Below, piece after piece: positions 13,906-20,278 of a stretch of DNA of 20,278 nucleotides (position 1 is the first letter of the stretch; every line of letters starts with the position of its first letter). Position numbers and translations under genes: made by a program. The DNA comes from Oscillospiraceae bacterium (GTDB lineage Bacteria; Bacillota; Clostridia; Oscillospirales; Ruminococcaceae), in the NCBI GenBank assembly GCA_015067125.1, contig SVNB01000018.1, forward strand, positions 1 to 20,278. The letters run 5' to 3'. Below the pieces are notes generated by a model. The model ran no database searches. It was given only the letters and a program-made list of their open reading frames with translations, and was not told the origin of the DNA.

Positions 13906-14651
13906 GCGATTACGGTGATTTTGCACGATTTTATGATAAATTCACAAAAAACGTGGATTATCCTGCAAGGGCAAGATATTTTGATGCGATTATTCAGAAA
14001 TATAATCCAAATGCGCAGCTTTTGCTTGATCTTGCCTGCGGAACCGGTTCTTTAAGTTTTGAACTGGAACCTTTTGGATATGATATAGTGGCGGTGGATA
14101 ATTCTTACGAAATGCTTTCCGTCGCTATGGAAAAGCGCGAAATGCTTGAAAGCGAAGTTTTGTTCCTTTGCCAGGAAATGAGCGACCTTGATCTTTTTGG
14201 AACCATAGACGCTACCGTATGTGCTTTGGATAGTATTAACCATATTCTTGATGAAGATGAGCTTATGGACGTTTTTAAAAAGGTTTCGCTTTTTTCCAAC
14301 AAGGGTGCGGTTTTTGTTTTTGACGTAAATACCGTTTATAAGCACAAAGAGGTTCTTGCGGATAACTGCTTTGTTTATGAAACCGAAGAAACCTTCTGCG
14401 CATGGAGAAATGCTCTTGATAAAGACGGTGTTACTGTGGATATATCTTTGGATTTCTTTGATAAAACAGAAAACGACGGACTTTATTGCCGCTATAACAG
14501 CGATTTTTCTGAAAAAGCTTACGATATAGAATATCTTAAAGATATGCTTTCTCAAACGGGTTTTGAAGTAAAAGCGGTTTTTGATGAAGACAGCTTTCTT
14601 CCCATTCGCAGGGACAGCGAAAGAGCAATTATTGTTGCTATAAAAAAATAA
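13902..14651 (+). CDS. Class I SAM-dependent methyltransferase
   Basis: A 249-residue cytoplasmic protein. Motif I, LLDLACGTGS (41-50), binds S-adenosylmethionine; IVAVDNSYEML supplies the acidic residue for the ribose hydroxyls; CALDSINHIL and GAVFVFDVNT form motifs post-II and III. The N-terminal FARFYDKFTKNVDYPARARYF is typical of the YqeM/UbiE-like clostridial group and is shown by its ends, FARFYDKF and YPARARYF. The substrate is not evident. It shares four bases with yerC (ATGA), so it may be under YerC-linked control. A run of A and T follows the stop but no GC-rich terminator does. Confidence 0.9.
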   Translation: MSDYGDFARFYDKFTKNVDYPARARYFDAIIQKYNPNAQLLLDLACGTGSLSFELEPFGYDIVAVDNSYEMLSVAMEKREMLESEVLFLCQEMSDLDLFGTIDATVCALDSINHILDEDELMDVFKKVSLFSNKGAVFVFDVNTVYKHKEVLADNCFVYETEETFCAWRNALDKDGVTVDISLDFFDKTENDGLYCRYNSDFSEKAYDIEYLKDMLSQTGFEVKAVFDEDSFLPIRRDSERAIIVAIKK

Positions 14652-14681
14652 AAAAATTTTTTAATTTTTTTCAAAAAAGGG

Positions 14682-14710
14682 TTGACTTTTGTTTTTATAT
14701 GGGTTATAAT
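14682..14710 (+). promoter_or_regulatory. tRNA-Val promoter
   Basis: TTGACT (14682-14687), 17-bp spacer, perfect TATAAT (14705-14710), ending 13 bp before the mature tRNA 5' end. One of the best promoters of the window, as expected for a stable RNA gene. Confidence 0.88.
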
Positions 14711-14723
14711 AAACAAGTCGTTT

Positions 14724-14800
14724 GGGGGCATAGCTCAGCTGGTTAGAGCACCTGCCTTACAAGCAGGGGGTCATAGGTTCGAGTCCTATTGTCCCCACCA
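14724..14800 (+). tRNA. tRNA-Val (anticodon UAC)
   Basis: A full 77-nt cloverleaf: acceptor GGGGGCA with TGTCCCC (one G-U), D-stem GCTC/GAGC, anticodon stem CCTGC/GCAGG with loop CTTACAA, five-base variable loop GGGTC, T-arm ATAGG-TTCGAGT-CCTAT, and an encoded CCA. The loop gives anticodon TAC, reading valine GTA and, with modified U34, other GUN codons. It is a single-gene unit with its own promoter and two terminators. Confidence 0.98.
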
Positions 14801-14805
14801 AACAA

Positions 14806-14836
14806 AACCGCAGCTTATGGCTGCGGTTCTTTTTTT
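14806..14836 (+). terminator. First terminator after tRNA-Val
   Basis: AACCGCAGC (14806-14814) with GCTGCGGTT (14820-14828), loop TTATG, then C and eight T. Confidence 0.92.
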
Positions 14837-14847
14837 ACCTCTTCCCT

Positions 14848-14883
14848 GCCGTTTTTGCACAAAAAGCAAAAACGGCTCTTTTT
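14848..14883 (+). terminator. Second, tandem terminator after tRNA-Val
   Basis: GCCGTTTTTGC (14848-14858) with GCAAAAACGGC (14866-14876), a 7-nt loop, then TCTTTTT. It stands only 12 bp beyond the first terminator. Confidence 0.85.
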
Positions 14884-14901
14884 ATTATCGGGAATTTGTA
14901 G

Positions 14902-14907
14902 TATAAT
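14902..14907 (+). promoter_or_regulatory. Possible -10 box for the TIM-barrel gene
   Basis: A perfect TATAAT 19 bp before the ATG, after two terminators that isolate the gene. The -35 position (TTTTTA, in the tail of the second terminator) is poor. Confidence 0.35.
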
Positions 14908-14925
14908 CTGTTTTGGGTGATTTTT

Positions 14926-15894
14926 ATGAAACATATTGTAAACGTAGTAAGCGAAAACGAATGGCTTAAAGCATATAAAGATAAAGCGGATATGAATAAA
15001 TTTATTGCGGATTGCCTTTGCGACGGCTGTGAGGTTATTCGCGGCGGCGAGGATACCACCGGAATTTATGATGAAAACAACGTTCTTGGTGTGCATCTTT
15101 ATTTTTATCCAAACTGGGTTGATTTTTGGTACGGAGATACCGAAAGGCTTAAACTTCATTTCGGAACGCAGGAAGTCTGGGAAGGATATTACAGAGCAAA
15201 AAACCGCGAAGAGTTTCTTGCTCCATATCGTGCAGATATGGATTATGCTGAAAAAATGGGTGCGGAATATGTTGTTTTCCATGTAAATGATGTTTCCAAC
15301 GAAGAAGTTATTACATATAAATGGGAACACACCGATGAACAGGTAATCCGTGCCGCGGCAGAGGTTGTGAACGAGCTTACAAGGGGCAGAAACTATCACT
15401 TTAAACTGTTGTTCGAAAATCTCTTCACTCCCGGAATGATGCTTTTAAAACCCGCAGAAACCGCTTTGATGCTGGAACTTACAGATTATGATAATAAAGG
15501 CATTCTTATGGATACCGGCCACCTTATGTGTGCCCCACAAAATATTACCGATGAAGAACAAGGCATAGATTTTGTTCTTGATACCGTTAAAAATCACGGA
15601 GAGCTTGCAAAATATTTTAAAGCGCTTCATCTTCATAAATCCACCACAGGAAAATACGTTGCAAAACTTAAAACCATGGATATTACTCCGGAAGAAGATT
15701 TTTATGACCGCTTTGCACAAAGCTATGATATAATTCTTAACATAGATCAGCATCTTCCCTTTTCAAGTCCGCGAGTCAGAGAAATTCTTGAACTTGTGGA
15801 ACCGGAATGGTGTATCCACGAAGTTGCGGCCAAAAACCGCGAAGAAAAACTTCAAAAAGTGCTTGCCCAGATGAAGGCGCTTGGAAGAATATAA
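14926..15894 (+). CDS. Xylose-isomerase-like TIM-barrel protein
   Basis: A 322-residue soluble protein (AP-endonuclease-2/sugar phosphate isomerase-epimerase superfamily). Candidate metal ligands follow the family order: GVHLYFYP (His57), VVFHVND (His119), LLFENLF (Glu164), LMDTGHLM (Asp196, His199), ALHLHKS (His235, His237) and CIHEV (Glu299). The fold is used by sugar isomerases, epimerases and endonuclease IV; the exact substrate cannot be read here, and the divergence from endonuclease IV makes DNA repair unlikely. ATG 14926 is chosen over an in-frame GTG at 14917, which falls in the weak GGGTGA ribosome site. It stands alone, between the tRNA terminators and its own. Confidence 0.85.
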   Translation: MKHIVNVVSENEWLKAYKDKADMNKFIADCLCDGCEVIRGGEDTTGIYDENNVLGVHLYFYPNWVDFWYGDTERLKLHFGTQEVWEGYYRAKNREEFLAPYRADMDYAEKMGAEYVVFHVNDVSNEEVITYKWEHTDEQVIRAAAEVVNELTRGRNYHFKLLFENLFTPGMMLLKPAETALMLELTDYDNKGILMDTGHLMCAPQNITDEEQGIDFVLDTVKNHGELAKYFKALHLHKSTTGKYVAKLKTMDITPEEDFYDRFAQSYDIILNIDQHLPFSSPRVREILELVEPEWCIHEVAAKNREEKLQKVLAQMKALGRI

Positions 15895-15902
15895 TAAAAA
15901 GG

Positions 15903-15937
15903 AACCGAAAAAGTATAAAAACTTTTTCGGTTTTTTT
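15903..15937 (+). terminator. Terminator after the TIM-barrel gene
   Basis: AACCGAAAAAGT (15903-15914) with ACTTTTTCGGTT (15921-15932), a perfect 12-bp stem with loop ATAAAA and a T7 run. Confidence 0.9.
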
Positions 15938-15945
15938 AATTATTC

Positions 15946-15970
15946 TGCAACTTTTGGTAAAAAAACGTTA
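15946..15970 (+). promoter_or_regulatory. Possible ECF-type self-promoter of the sigma gene
   Basis: TGCAACTTTT (15946-15955) resembles the AAC-containing -35 of ECF sigma promoters, and CGTTA (15966-15970) their CGT-type -10. The 14-bp gap from AAC to CGT is a little short. No good housekeeping promoter is seen in the same 80 bp. Confidence 0.4.
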
Positions 15971-16015
15971 CTGTATTATTGAAAGGATAAAAATAATAAC
16001 AAGGTGGTGAAAAAT

Positions 16016-16585
16016 TTGGAAGATGAAAAAATAATAGAGCTTTATTTTGAAAGAAAAGAATCCGCAATTACCGAAACCGCTTTAAAATACGGAAACTACC
16101 TTTATAAAATAGCTTATAATATTCTTTTGAATAACGAAGATTCCGAAGAAAGCGTAAACGATACATATCTTGGTGCGTGGAATGCTGTTCCGCCGGAAAA
16201 ACCAAGGATTTTTTCCGCTTTTTTAAGTAAAATTACAAGGTACATATCACTTAACAAATGGCGCAGCAAAAAAACAGAAAAAAGAGGCAGCGGCGAAGTT
16301 GATTTGGCTTTTGAAGAAATAGAAGAATGTGTTCCTTCAAATAATTCTGTGTTTGAGGAAATTGAAACAAAAGAACTTGCAAAAATGATTTCTGATTTTC
16401 TGAAAAAACTTCCGGAAACAGAAAGAGTGATTTTTATCCGCAGATATTATTATTTTGATTCTGTTTCGGATATCTGCAAAAAATTCGGGTTCAGTAAAAG
16501 CAAAACCTCTACCCTGCTTTGCAGAACAAGAAAAAAGATATTATCCTTTCTGGAGAAAGAAGGTATGCTTGATGAACGGCGATAA
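16016..16585 (+). CDS. ECF-type RNA polymerase sigma factor (TTG start)
   Basis: A 189-residue sigma-70 family factor. Region 2 is seen in NYLYKIAYNILLNNEDSEE and VNDTYLGAWNAVPP, binding core polymerase and the -10; region 4 is the C-terminal helix-turn-helix (LPETERVIFIRRYYYF, then SVSDICKKFGFSKSKTSTL), contacting the -35. The start is probably TTG at 16016 (EDEKIIELYF), as AAGGTGGTGA, nearly the perfect Shine-Dalgarno, ends 6 bases before it; GTG codons at 16004 and 16007 are inside that site. Clostridial relatives also begin MEDxxI. The next gene overlaps its end and encodes the likely anti-sigma partner. Confidence 0.88.
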   Translation: MEDEKIIELYFERKESAITETALKYGNYLYKIAYNILLNNEDSEESVNDTYLGAWNAVPPEKPRIFSAFLSKITRYISLNKWRSKKTEKRGSGEVDLAFEEIEECVPSNNSVFEEIETKELAKMISDFLKKLPETERVIFIRRYYYFDSVSDICKKFGFSKSKTSTLLCRTRKKILSFLEKEGMLDERR

Positions 16586-17705
16586 AATTATGGAAGCTAT
16601 TGGAATTATAGACGAAGAGCTTATTGCAGAAGCGGATAAAAAAATATATAAAAGGCGAATAAGCAAAAAAGTAATACTCTCTCTTATTGCTGCGCTTATT
16701 GCCTTTTCCGCTTTGGGTATAACGTCTTTTGCAAAAGCATATAACGCAAGCCTTGATGAGGTTTTATATTACGCTTTTCCTTCTGTGGCGCAAAGCTTAA
16801 AGCCTGTAAACCTTTCGTGCGAAGATAACGGAATAAAAATGGAGGTTATATCTGCGGATATTAAAGATAACGAAGCGCATATCTATGTTTCTATGCAGGA
16901 TATAACGGGTAACAGGATCGATAAAAGTATCGATCTTTACGACAGCTATAGTCTTAAAATTCCCTATGACCAGCACGGAACCTGCTCCAAAATAGGATAT
17001 GACGAAGAAACCGGAAAAGCTGCTTTTCTTGTTAATATCAACAGCAGGGACAACTCTATTCCAAAGGGCAAGGTTACCTTGAGCATGAACTGCTTTTTAA
17101 GCGGAAAGTTTGAGCACGAAGGATTTATCGATGAAATTGATCTTAGTAAAGCGGAACTTTTTCCGGAATATGAAACAGACGTAACAAGATATAAACGTCT
17201 TAAAGATAAATACGAATCGGGTTCTTTGCAAAATAATATTTATCGTTTTGCGTATGAAAGGATTCCGAGGGTTATTCAGAATATGCTGAATCTGAACGAC
17301 GGATATTTTGAATATGAGTATTATGATGAAGAAACAGAAAACTATCTTTCCAAAATAGGCGATAGTTTTTATACTTCCGAAACCGGAGCGGAATTTGTCG
17401 CAATGGGTTTTATTGATGATAAGCTGCATATAAAAGTATTTTACGGAAACAGACACTATAACGATCATATAGGATTTCTTTCGGTTTTTGACAAAAACGG
17501 AAACGAAATTCATTCAACAAATATGAAATATATATATAACTTTGGAGAAGTTGAACCGAATCTTTTTGCTCCGGATGAAACCTGGGTGGATTATTGTTTT
17601 GATATTTCTCCAGAAGAAATCGAAGGCTGCCGGCTTTACGGAAGCTTTTGGATATACGAGAATTATACCGAAGGAGATTGGGAAGTAACTTTCAGAATCC
17701 CGTAA
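16572..17705 (+). CDS. DUF4179-like membrane protein, probable anti-sigma factor
   Basis: A 377-residue protein: a short cytoplasmic N-terminus (MNGDKIMEAIGIIDEEL, about 30 residues), one membrane helix (about 31-50, VILSLIAALIAFSALGI) and a large extracytoplasmic domain. The first part after the helix, with NLSCEDNGIKMEVISADI and EAHIYVSMQDITG, fits the DUF4179 family found next to clostridial ECF sigma genes. It presumably holds the sigma factor at the membrane until an envelope signal arrives; the pairing and topology support this, but no zinc-binding anti-sigma motif is seen. The ATG lies 14 bp inside the sigma gene with AAAGAAGG upstream, so translation is coupled. No cleavage-site motif is evident. 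Confidence 0.78.
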   Translation: MNGDKIMEAIGIIDEELIAEADKKIYKRRISKKVILSLIAALIAFSALGITSFAKAYNASLDEVLYYAFPSVAQSLKPVNLSCEDNGIKMEVISADIKDNEAHIYVSMQDITGNRIDKSIDLYDSYSLKIPYDQHGTCSKIGYDEETGKAAFLVNINSRDNSIPKGKVTLSMNCFLSGKFEHEGFIDEIDLSKAELFPEYETDVTRYKRLKDKYESGSLQNNIYRFAYERIPRVIQNMLNLNDGYFEYEYYDEETENYLSKIGDSFYTSETGAEFVAMGFIDDKLHIKVFYGNRHYNDHIGFLSVFDKNGNEIHSTNMKYIYNFGEVEPNLFAPDETWVDYCFDISPEEIEGCRLYGSFWIYENYTEGDWEVTFRIP

Positions 17706-17711
17706 AATAAC

Positions 17712-17736
17712 AAAGGCCCGCAGAAGCGGGCCTTTT
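17712..17736. terminator. Bidirectional terminator
   Basis: AAAGGCCCGC (17712-17721) with GCGGGCCTTT (17726-17735), loop AGAA, with T4 on one side and short A-run on the other. It separates the convergent ends of the sigma/anti-sigma unit and the cob operon. Confidence 0.88.
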
Positions 17737-17739
17737 GCT

Positions 17740-18330
17740 TTATTCAAGCGTTATTTTTTCATAGGATATTGGTCTAAGGTTTTCATCAAAATTGATTTTA
17801 TAGCCTTCACAGGGCTTTGGCTGCCATGCGTAAAAATGTTCCGCGGTTTCGTCACCGGGAAACCAGGTAAGCATCAAGCCTGCAATAACCCCGCCATGAC
17901 AGACGATAATGCAGTCCTGCCCGAGATAATCCTTCATGGCTTCAAGAGAGCGATTAAGCATTATTTCGCCGCTTTCTCCATTCGGGCAGATATTGCGCCA
18001 GTTATCGCCGGTTATCCAGGCCTGATAGTCAGAACGGTCTTTAAGCTCTTCATAGGAATGCATTTCAAAATCGCCGAAGCTGAATTCTCTTAAACGAGGA
18101 TCGGTTTCGTGCTCAACCAGACCGTACATTTCAAAAAGGGTCTGCTCTGTGCGCATCAGATCTGTTGTAATAATGCGGTATCCGTCAATATCAGGGTATA
18201 TTCCGGCATTTTTGCGTTCTTTTATGGCTTCTATTCCCTCTTCAATAAGCGGAATATCGGAACTTCCGTAATAAAGGCGCTTTTTGTTGCCCTCGGTTAT
18301 GCCATGGCGAAAAAGATATATAGTGCTCAT
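17740..18330 (-). CDS. cobC: Histidine phosphatase, CobC-like
   Basis: A 196-residue phosphoglycerate-mutase-like phosphatase. The phosphohistidine His9 is in LFRHGITEGN; Arg60 in TTDLMRTEQT, Glu82 in LREFSFGDFE and His145 in VCHGGVIAG complete the pocket. As the last gene behind cobT, cobU and cobS it is most likely alpha-ribazole-5'-phosphate (or cobalamin-5'-phosphate) phosphatase, the final step of nucleotide-loop assembly. Family members act on many phosphomonoesters, so the substrate rests on context. One base separates it from the stop of the short CobU-like gene, and a terminator follows. Confidence 0.82.
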   Translation of the reverse strand: MSTIYLFRHGITEGNKKRLYYGSSDIPLIEEGIEAIKERKNAGIYPDIDGYRIITTDLMRTEQTLFEMYGLVEHETDPRLREFSFGDFEMHSYEELKDRSDYQAWITGDNWRNICPNGESGEIMLNRSLEAMKDYLGQDCIIVCHGGVIAGLMLTWFPGDETAEHFYAWQPKPCEGYKINFDENLRPISYEKITLE

Positions 18331-18331
18331 A

Positions 18332-18709
18332 TTATTTCAACCTCTGTGAAAGTCCGCAGAAAATTCTGTAAACGTGCTCGGATTTTTCGGAAAGCTTTAT
18401 AAGAAGCCTTCCGTTTGCTTCGCGCCAGGCTCTTTCCGTTTTATTAATAGGCACAACTCCGCAGGAAATATCATCTGAAATGATAATTTTTTCTTCGATG
18501 TTTTCTGCGTGCTCAAAAAAATAATCAGCAGGTTCAATGCCGTGCTCGATGCACCAAAAACTGAATTTTTCTATATGAGAGATACATTTTTTATCAAATT
18601 CCGGTGCTGAATTTTTTTCGCATACAAAAATATCCGCATCGGAAATATCAAAATTTTCTTTCGCAAAAGCGGTTTTTCCCTGAAAAGCCCCACCGGTTAT
18701 AAGTTCCAT
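18332..18709 (-). CDS. Short CobU-like nucleotide-binding protein
   Basis: A 125-residue protein with P-loop GGAFQGKT (6-13) at the usual CobU place and a CobU-like end: IIISDDISCGVVPINKTERA (about 75-93), then WREANGRL and YRIFCGLSQRLK, corresponding to NEVGxGIVP, RxFRDxxGxxN and the terminal AGxxxxLK of CobU. It is about 50 residues shorter than CobU and lacks the segment with the guanylylated His (RHRxER). It may keep only a kinase or scaffold role, or work with the full CobU encoded two genes upstream. AAGGAG precedes the ATG; it is 9 bp from cobS and 1 bp from the phosphatase gene. Truncation looks like a family design, as the ends are intact and the frame is clean. Confidence 0.75.
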   Translation of the reverse strand: MELITGGAFQGKTAFAKENFDISDADIFVCEKNSAPEFDKKCISHIEKFSFWCIEHGIEPADYFFEHAENIEEKIIISDDISCGVVPINKTERAWREANGRLLIKLSEKSEHVYRIFCGLSQRLK

Positions 18710-18718
18710 ATTTTCTCC

Positions 18719-19474
18719 TTAAAATACCATAAGAGTTATTATTCCGCAAAGTTCTGCAAGGGTATGACCAAAGCCGGTAACATCACCGGAAAAACCGTCA
18801 AGATTTTTAAAAGCAAACCTTGTAAATATGGTATATCCGGTTGCGGTTATAACGCAGGATAAAAGTCCATGCAAACCGCACGCAAAATAAGATATAGCAA
18901 AAGAAGCGGCTATGATAATTCCCAAAGCAATTACATTGCCGATGCTTATACTTTTTTGAAAACTTCCGGCATATTCACTGTGACCCATCGGCCGAAGAGT
19001 GGATACACCTATTGCGCTGCAGGCGCGCGAAACAGTACAAATAAATATAAGCGCAAGCATATTTTCATCACCGTTTCCGGAGGCAAAAGCTGCGAAACCA
19101 AGCAGTATCAGTACAGAAAGAGCGATAACCGCAAAAGAACCGACATGGGAATCTTTTAATATCTCCCTCTTTTTTTCAAGCGGACGTCTGGAAAAAATAG
19201 CATCGCAGCAATCCATATATCCGTCAAGATGGATTCCTCCTGTTAAAAGATAAGGCATAACAGTAAGAACGGCGGCGGAAAACATTTGCGGACAGTTTAT
19301 TTTATCAAGCAAAAATGCAGCAGCTGCCCATATTCCACCTATTATAGTTCCCACGAACGGAAAAACCACAAGCATAAGCGAACGAACGGAATCTTCCCAA
19401 ACGTGAGAAAACGGCGTTGGAATGGCGCAGAACATACTGAAACTCATACAAAAAGCCTTTATAAGTTTTTTCAC
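18719..19474 (-). CDS. cobS: Adenosylcobinamide-GDP ribazoletransferase
   Basis: A 251-residue polytopic membrane enzyme that joins adenosylcobinamide-GDP (from CobU) to alpha-ribazole or its phosphate (from CobT) to give the cobamide. Signatures: FPFVGTIIGG in the first helix, TGGIHLDGYMDCCDA (78-92) with the metal-binding acidic residues, REILKDSHVGSFAV, SRACS, and GFSGDVTGFGH (227-237). About six hydrophobic segments are visible. The ATG overlaps the cobU stop by four bases (ATGA). Confidence 0.96.
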   Translation of the reverse strand: MKKLIKAFCMSFSMFCAIPTPFSHVWEDSVRSLMLVVFPFVGTIIGGIWAAAAFLLDKINCPQMFSAAVLTVMPYLLTGGIHLDGYMDCCDAIFSRRPLEKKREILKDSHVGSFAVIALSVLILLGFAAFASGNGDENMLALIFICTVSRACSAIGVSTLRPMGHSEYAGSFQKSISIGNVIALGIIIAASFAISYFACGLHGLLSCVITATGYTIFTRFAFKNLDGFSGDVTGFGHTLAELCGIITLMVF

Positions 19475-20013
19475 AGCAGTTCCTCCCCTTTATAATAAAT
19501 TATCTGACCGTAGGAAAATTCTATAACAACATCGCATTTTTCTGCCAAAGCTTTATCAACAAACGCAAGACCCACTCTGTAAGAATCGGTCCATTCATCG
19601 TAAAAAGCGGCATCACAAAAAATATTATCGGAAACAAAAACAACATTTGCGGCTTTTTCAGAAAAATCAATAAGTTCCGCCGCAACTTTTGCCGGAGCAT
19701 TTTTATTTATACTTCCACTCATTCCGCAGAACATTTCGTTAGATAAAAGTGCAGTAACACTATCGACAAGGTAAGTGCCTTTACAGTCTGTTTCTTCGCT
19801 GTGCAATGCGATATTTCTTCCCCATTCTGCGGTTTTAAAGCCCCAGCCTGCTCTTTCGTTTCTGTGGCGCGCAACCCTTGCAAAATCTTCGTCATCGCGC
19901 GGTTCCATAGTTGCAAGATACCAGAGGTGCCCTTCTTCTGCAAGTTTTTTTGCGCATTTTTGCGCAAACATTGATTTTCCGTTTTTTGCTCCGCCGGAAA
20001 TAAATATTTTCAT
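19471..20013 (-). CDS. cobU: Adenosylcobinamide kinase/guanylyltransferase
   Basis: A 180-residue CobU. It phosphorylates adenosylcobinamide and then attaches GMP, activating it for CobS. The N-terminal half is canonical: P-loop GGAKNGKS (7-14), YLATMEPRDDEDFARVARHR with the guanylylated His50, and ERAGWGFKTAEW. The second half is less so: where CobU has NEVGxGIVP it reads VSDNIFCDAAFYDEWTDSYR, and the usual AGxPxxLK end is YGQIIYYKGEELL. The mismatch is notable because the short CobU-like gene two positions downstream has the canonical end. It overlaps cobT and cobS by ATGA on both sides. Confidence 0.9.
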   Translation of the reverse strand: MKIFISGGAKNGKSMFAQKCAKKLAEEGHLWYLATMEPRDDEDFARVARHRNERAGWGFKTAEWGRNIALHSEETDCKGTYLVDSVTALLSNEMFCGMSGSINKNAPAKVAAELIDFSEKAANVVFVSDNIFCDAAFYDEWTDSYRVGLAFVDKALAEKCDVVIEFSYGQIIYYKGEELL

Positions 20014-20278
20014 CTTTCCACCGTAAAATGATCGCCGACGCGTATTTCGTCAAGATAGCTATCGTCGATGCTTGCTTCATCAAAAGTTGCCATTTCGTTC
20101 ATAATAGCGTATGCCGCATCCAAAACACGGAACATGATCGGGCATCCGCTGCCTTCGCCAAGGCGCATCTTCATAAGAAGGGGTGCTTCCAGCCCAAGCT
20201 CATTCATAGCAAGAACATATCCCGGCTCAAAAGAAGCATGCGAGGCAATAAGATAATCCTTTACGCATGGGCAAAGCC
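20010..20278 (-). CDS. cobT: Nicotinate-nucleotide-dimethylbenzimidazole phosphoribosyltransferase, C-terminal part
   Basis: The last 89 residues of CobT, running off the window edge. The frame reads VKDYLIASHASFEPGYVLA, then LGLEAPLLMKMRLGEGSG and EMATFDEASID, matching the family's dyLiaSHxSxEpG, MRLGEGtGA and emaTFxxAxV blocks. The Glu of GEG is the catalytic base that deprotonates the lower-ligand base before transfer of ribose phosphate. Instead of the common GTGAALA this copy has GSGCPIMF, which may bear on the choice of lower ligand. The start and the benzimidazole pocket are outside the window. The stop overlaps the cobU ATG. Confidence 0.93.
   Translation of the reverse strand, partial: LCPCVKDYLIASHASFEPGYVLAMNELGLEAPLLMKMRLGEGSGCPIMFRVLDAAYAIMNEMATFDEASIDDSYLDEIRVGDHFTVER

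Noticed and set aside
14650..14671. A 9-bp A/T inverted repeat (AAAAAAATT with AATTTTTTT) after the methyltransferase as a terminator.
   Set aside because: The stem has no G-C pairs and would be unstable; it is better explained as AT-rich upstream DNA of the tRNA promoter.
18332..18709. The short CobU-like gene as a decayed pseudogene.
   Set aside because: It has a good ribosome site, a clean frame, an intact P-loop and a family-like C-terminus, and sits in tight operon spacing.
1..20278. CRISPR arrays, insertion sequences or long direct repeats.
   Set aside because: I saw no regularly spaced repeats, transposase motifs or terminal inverted repeats on reading both strands.

Overview
The window reads as chromosomal DNA of an anaerobic, low-GC, endospore-lineage Firmicute (class Clostridia, probably an Oscillospiraceae/Ruminococcaceae-like gut bacterium). 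This is an inference. It rests on AT-rich intergenic DNA, strong AGGAGG-type ribosome sites, a rubredoxin, a CwlD-type amidase, a SpoIIM-like protein, the TrpR-like regulator YerC, and above all a SCIFF peptide plus its radical SAM maturase, a near-signature of Clostridia. No phage, transposon or CRISPR was seen. Almost all genes are ordinary core or accessory genes, packed in short units separated by clear intrinsic terminators.

Layout. (1) 1-746, plus strand: the end of a PstS-like phosphate-binding protein, stop/start coupled to a DUF2441-like protein. (2) 918-2958, minus strand: asd and dapA, the entry to lysine/diaminopimelate synthesis, with a long hairpin that buries the dapA ribosome site. 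(3) 3104-4129: queA. (4) 4214-4845, minus strand: a rubredoxin too short for routine ORF calling, and an XRE regulator with operator-like repeats in its own promoter. (5) 5037-7021: tgt, yajC and a small four-helix membrane protein; queA and tgt are both queuosine tRNA-modification genes and sit either side of the rubredoxin/XRE pair. (6) 7090-8694: the SCIFF ranthipeptide precursor and its radical SAM/SPASM maturase, with a terminator between them. (7) 8786-10358: a SpoIIM-like membrane protein convergent with a XerC/D-type recombinase, overlapping by 20 bp. (8) 10516-13374, minus strand: cwlD, radA and a GME-fold (DUF6873-like) protein in one tight operon. (9) 13603-14651: yerC and a methyltransferase, overlapping ATGA. 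(10) 14724-14800: tRNA-Val(UAC) with two terminators behind it. (11) 14926-15894: a xylose-isomerase-like TIM-barrel protein. (12) 16016-17705: an ECF-type sigma factor with an overlapping DUF4179-like membrane protein (probable anti-sigma). (13) 17740-20278, minus strand: cobT (partial), cobU, cobS, a second short CobU-like protein and a CobC-like phosphatase, the nucleotide-loop assembly branch of cobamide synthesis.

The best candidates for something not well described are: the SCIFF locus, whose precursor carries a seventh cysteine and whose maturase lies behind a terminator; two hairpin-plus-U-tract elements (before dapA and before the membrane protein at 6635) that each place the next gene's Shine-Dalgarno inside the 3' arm; the pairing of a full CobU with a 125-residue CobU-like protein lacking the middle of the fold; and the GME-fold protein translationally coupled to radA. 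I do not see a wholly new multi-gene system. All family names come from reading motifs, without database searches.
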